From positions 1-57,224 of the forward strand of contig CALIMJ010000023.1 in the NCBI GenBank assembly GCA_938028835.1: a DNA stretch of 57,224 bases, written 5' to 3'. This stretch comes from an uncultured bacterium (GTDB lineage: Bacteria; Sysuimicrobiota; Sysuimicrobiia; Sysuimicrobiales; Sysuimicrobiaceae). Below are positions 56,175 through 57,224 of the stretch, in pieces (position 1 is the stretch's first letter; the number at the start of each line of letters is the position of its first letter). The notes below the pieces were generated by a model. That model saw nothing but the letters and a program-made list of their open reading frames with translations, made no database searches and was not told the origin of the DNA. A program made the position numbers and the translations under genes.

Positions 56175-56609
56175 ATGGTGCAGGGTGTAGAACGTCGCCG
56201 CTCACGCCTACCCGCGTGGGCAACGCCGGGGCGCGCTAAGATGCGCTGGGCGGTCGCGGGTTTCGTCATCCTTCTGGGTTGCGTCGGAACGACCCCAGGG
56301 CAACCCAAGGCCGCGCCGGCGACGTCGTTGTCGGAACCCACTCCGACCGCGGAGGTGGTGATCGAGCTGTTCCAGTTCCGGCCCGGCCGCCTTACCGTCC
56401 CGGTGGGGGCACAGGTGGAGTGGACCAACCGGGACGACGTCGTGCACACGGTGACCAGCGGGGTTCCGGAGCGCCGCACAAGCCTCTTTCACGGCGAACT
56501 CCCCGGCAAGGGGGCGACGTTCCGCTTCTCGGCGGCCCGGGCAGGGACGATCCCATACTTCTGCGCGCGGCACGACCACATGCGTGGGGAGCTGGTCGTG
56601 CAGCCTTGA
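56175..56609 (+). CDS. plastocyanin-like cupredoxin lipoprotein
   Basis: The 144-residue protein has a signal region ending in a lipobox-like LLGC with Cys36, a Pro/Thr-rich linker and a plastocyanin/amicyanin fold. Type 1 copper ligands are His91 (VVHTVTS), Cys130, His133 and Met136 (YFCARHDHMRGE). It is probably membrane-tethered on the outside as an electron carrier or copper-binding protein. ATG 56175 has GGGAGGGAC upstream. It lies divergent to sigK and may belong to its regulon. Confidence 0.87.
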   Translation: MVQGVERRRSRLPAWATPGRAKMRWAVAGFVILLGCVGTTPGQPKAAPATSLSEPTPTAEVVIELFQFRPGRLTVPVGAQVEWTNRDDVVHTVTSGVPERRTSLFHGELPGKGATFRFSAARAGTIPYFCARHDHMRGELVVQP

Positions 56610-56720
56610 GGAGGTGATAGGGGCGCACAGGACGCTAGCGCACACGGCCCTCCCTACCGGGGGGAGTGCCGTCGACAGTGCAGACACCCACTCACACGCG
56701 GGTACCAAGGAGGTAAGGCG

Positions 56721-57224
56721 ATGAGGCGTATGGCTGCAGTCTGGCTCGGCCTGACCGTACTGGCGATCCTGCTGGCAGGTATCCGGCCGGCGACCTCGGT
56801 TCCAACCGGAGCTATGTCGGCGGCCGACCTGAGGATCGCGCTGAACAACCTTCTCACCGAGCACGTGGCGCTGGCCGCCAGCGCCACTCGGGGGGCCCTC
56901 AGCGGGCAGCCCGCTCGATTCCAGGCCGCCGCGGCTGCCCTGGACGCGAACTCCGACGACCTCATCAAGCTGATGGGCATGGTCTACGGTGCGGACGCGG
57001 AGCGGGCGTTCGGTCCGCTGTGGAAGAAGCACATCGGGATGGTGGTGGACTATACGACGGGGCTGGCCACGGGGGATGCGGCCAAGCGGGACAGGGCGGT
57101 CGCGGACCTGACGGCGTACAGCCGGGAGTTCGGGGCGTTCATCAACGCGGCGACGAAGTCGCTGCCGACGGAGGCCGTGCAGCAGCTGGTGCTGGAGCAC
57201 ATCCTCACCCTCAAGGCCGTCATC
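56721..57224 (+). CDS. exported helical protein, truncated by window end
   Basis: An open frame starts at ATG 56721 (ribosome site AAGGAGG) and runs off the right end after 168 codons without a stop. It has a signal peptide (residues 1-25, MAAVWLGLTVLAILLAG) and then alpha-helical sequence such as LRIALNNLLTEHVALAASAT and WKKHIGMVVDYTTGLATGD. The regular His residues (EH, KKHIG, EHILT) recall four-helix bundles, but I cannot name a family. It follows the cupredoxin gene by 111 bases and may share its regulation by SigK/RskA. Confidence 0.75.
   Translation, partial: MRRMAAVWLGLTVLAILLAGIRPATSVPTGAMSAADLRIALNNLLTEHVALAASATRGALSGQPARFQAAAAALDANSDDLIKLMGMVYGADAERAFGPLWKKHIGMVVDYTTGLATGDAAKRDRAVADLTAYSREFGAFINAATKSLPTEAVQQLVLEHILTLKAVI

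Overview
The window is a GC-rich bacterial chromosome segment with many GTG and TTG starts and strong GGAGG-type ribosome sites. I counted 14 gene junctions with a 4-base GTGA or ATGA stop/start overlap, so translational coupling is the rule. The gene content (tig-clpP-clpX-lon, pyrG, xerD-deoB-pnp-pdp, B-family heme-copper enzyme, Nitrospira-like nitrite oxidoreductase) suggests a thermophilic or subsurface lineage near the Bacillota/Chloroflexota/Armatimonadota grade, for example the CSP1-3 (Sysuimicrobiota) type. That placement is an inference, not a measurement.

Layout. 1-475: no intact gene, only a probable transposase scrap and a perfect inverted repeat. 476-9870: an AroM-family gene converges on a minus-strand operon of IclR regulator, spermidine/putrescine-type ABC transporter (binding protein, ATPase, two permeases) and ATP-dependent hydantoinase/oxoprolinase HyuA-HyuB. 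10338-20045: a plus-strand housekeeping run begins with a promoter and hairpin leader before pyrG, then ilvE, a NUDIX hydrolase, xerD, deoB, purine nucleoside phosphorylase, a HEPN/MNT pair, pyrimidine-nucleoside phosphorylase, a polynucleotide-kinase-like P-loop protein and 3-hydroxyacyl-CoA dehydrogenase. A DUF3782-like coiled-coil/nuclease-fold gene follows to 20913.

20975-35051 (minus strand) is the most unusual region. In transcription order it holds a 44-residue membrane peptide, a CuA subunit II, a heme-copper subunit I whose cross-linked active-site Tyr is replaced by Gln (NO-reductase-like), and a degenerate subunit-I paralogue. After an internal promoter come TusA, an unknown exported protein, a flavocytochrome-c-type sulfide dehydrogenase flavoprotein, a type-1 copper protein and a YeeE/TsuA-type transporter. 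After a structured leader come the alpha, beta and gamma subunits and chaperone of a periplasmic molybdenum oxidoreductase that closely resembles Nitrospira/anammox nitrite oxidoreductase. My reading is one respiratory island joining sulfide/thiosulfate chemistry to nitrite/nitrate and perhaps NO chemistry, with a copper protein as electron shuttle.

35174-45232: a leucine-degradation type cluster (HMG-CoA lyase, separate biotin-carrier and biotin-carboxylase proteins, methylglutaconyl-CoA hydratase, MccB) diverges from an acyl-CoA dehydrogenase, ETF beta/alpha and a B12-dependent acyl-CoA mutase large subunit whose specificity residue is Gln rather than Arg. 45355-53420: tRNA-Lys(CUU), terminator, tRNA-Leu(UAG), then tig-clpP-clpX-lon, an ornithine-cyclodeaminase homologue and ftsY. 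53417-57224: an MFS transporter, a SigK/RskA-type sigma/anti-sigma pair on the minus strand and, divergently, a plastocyanin-like lipoprotein and an exported helical protein cut off by the window end.
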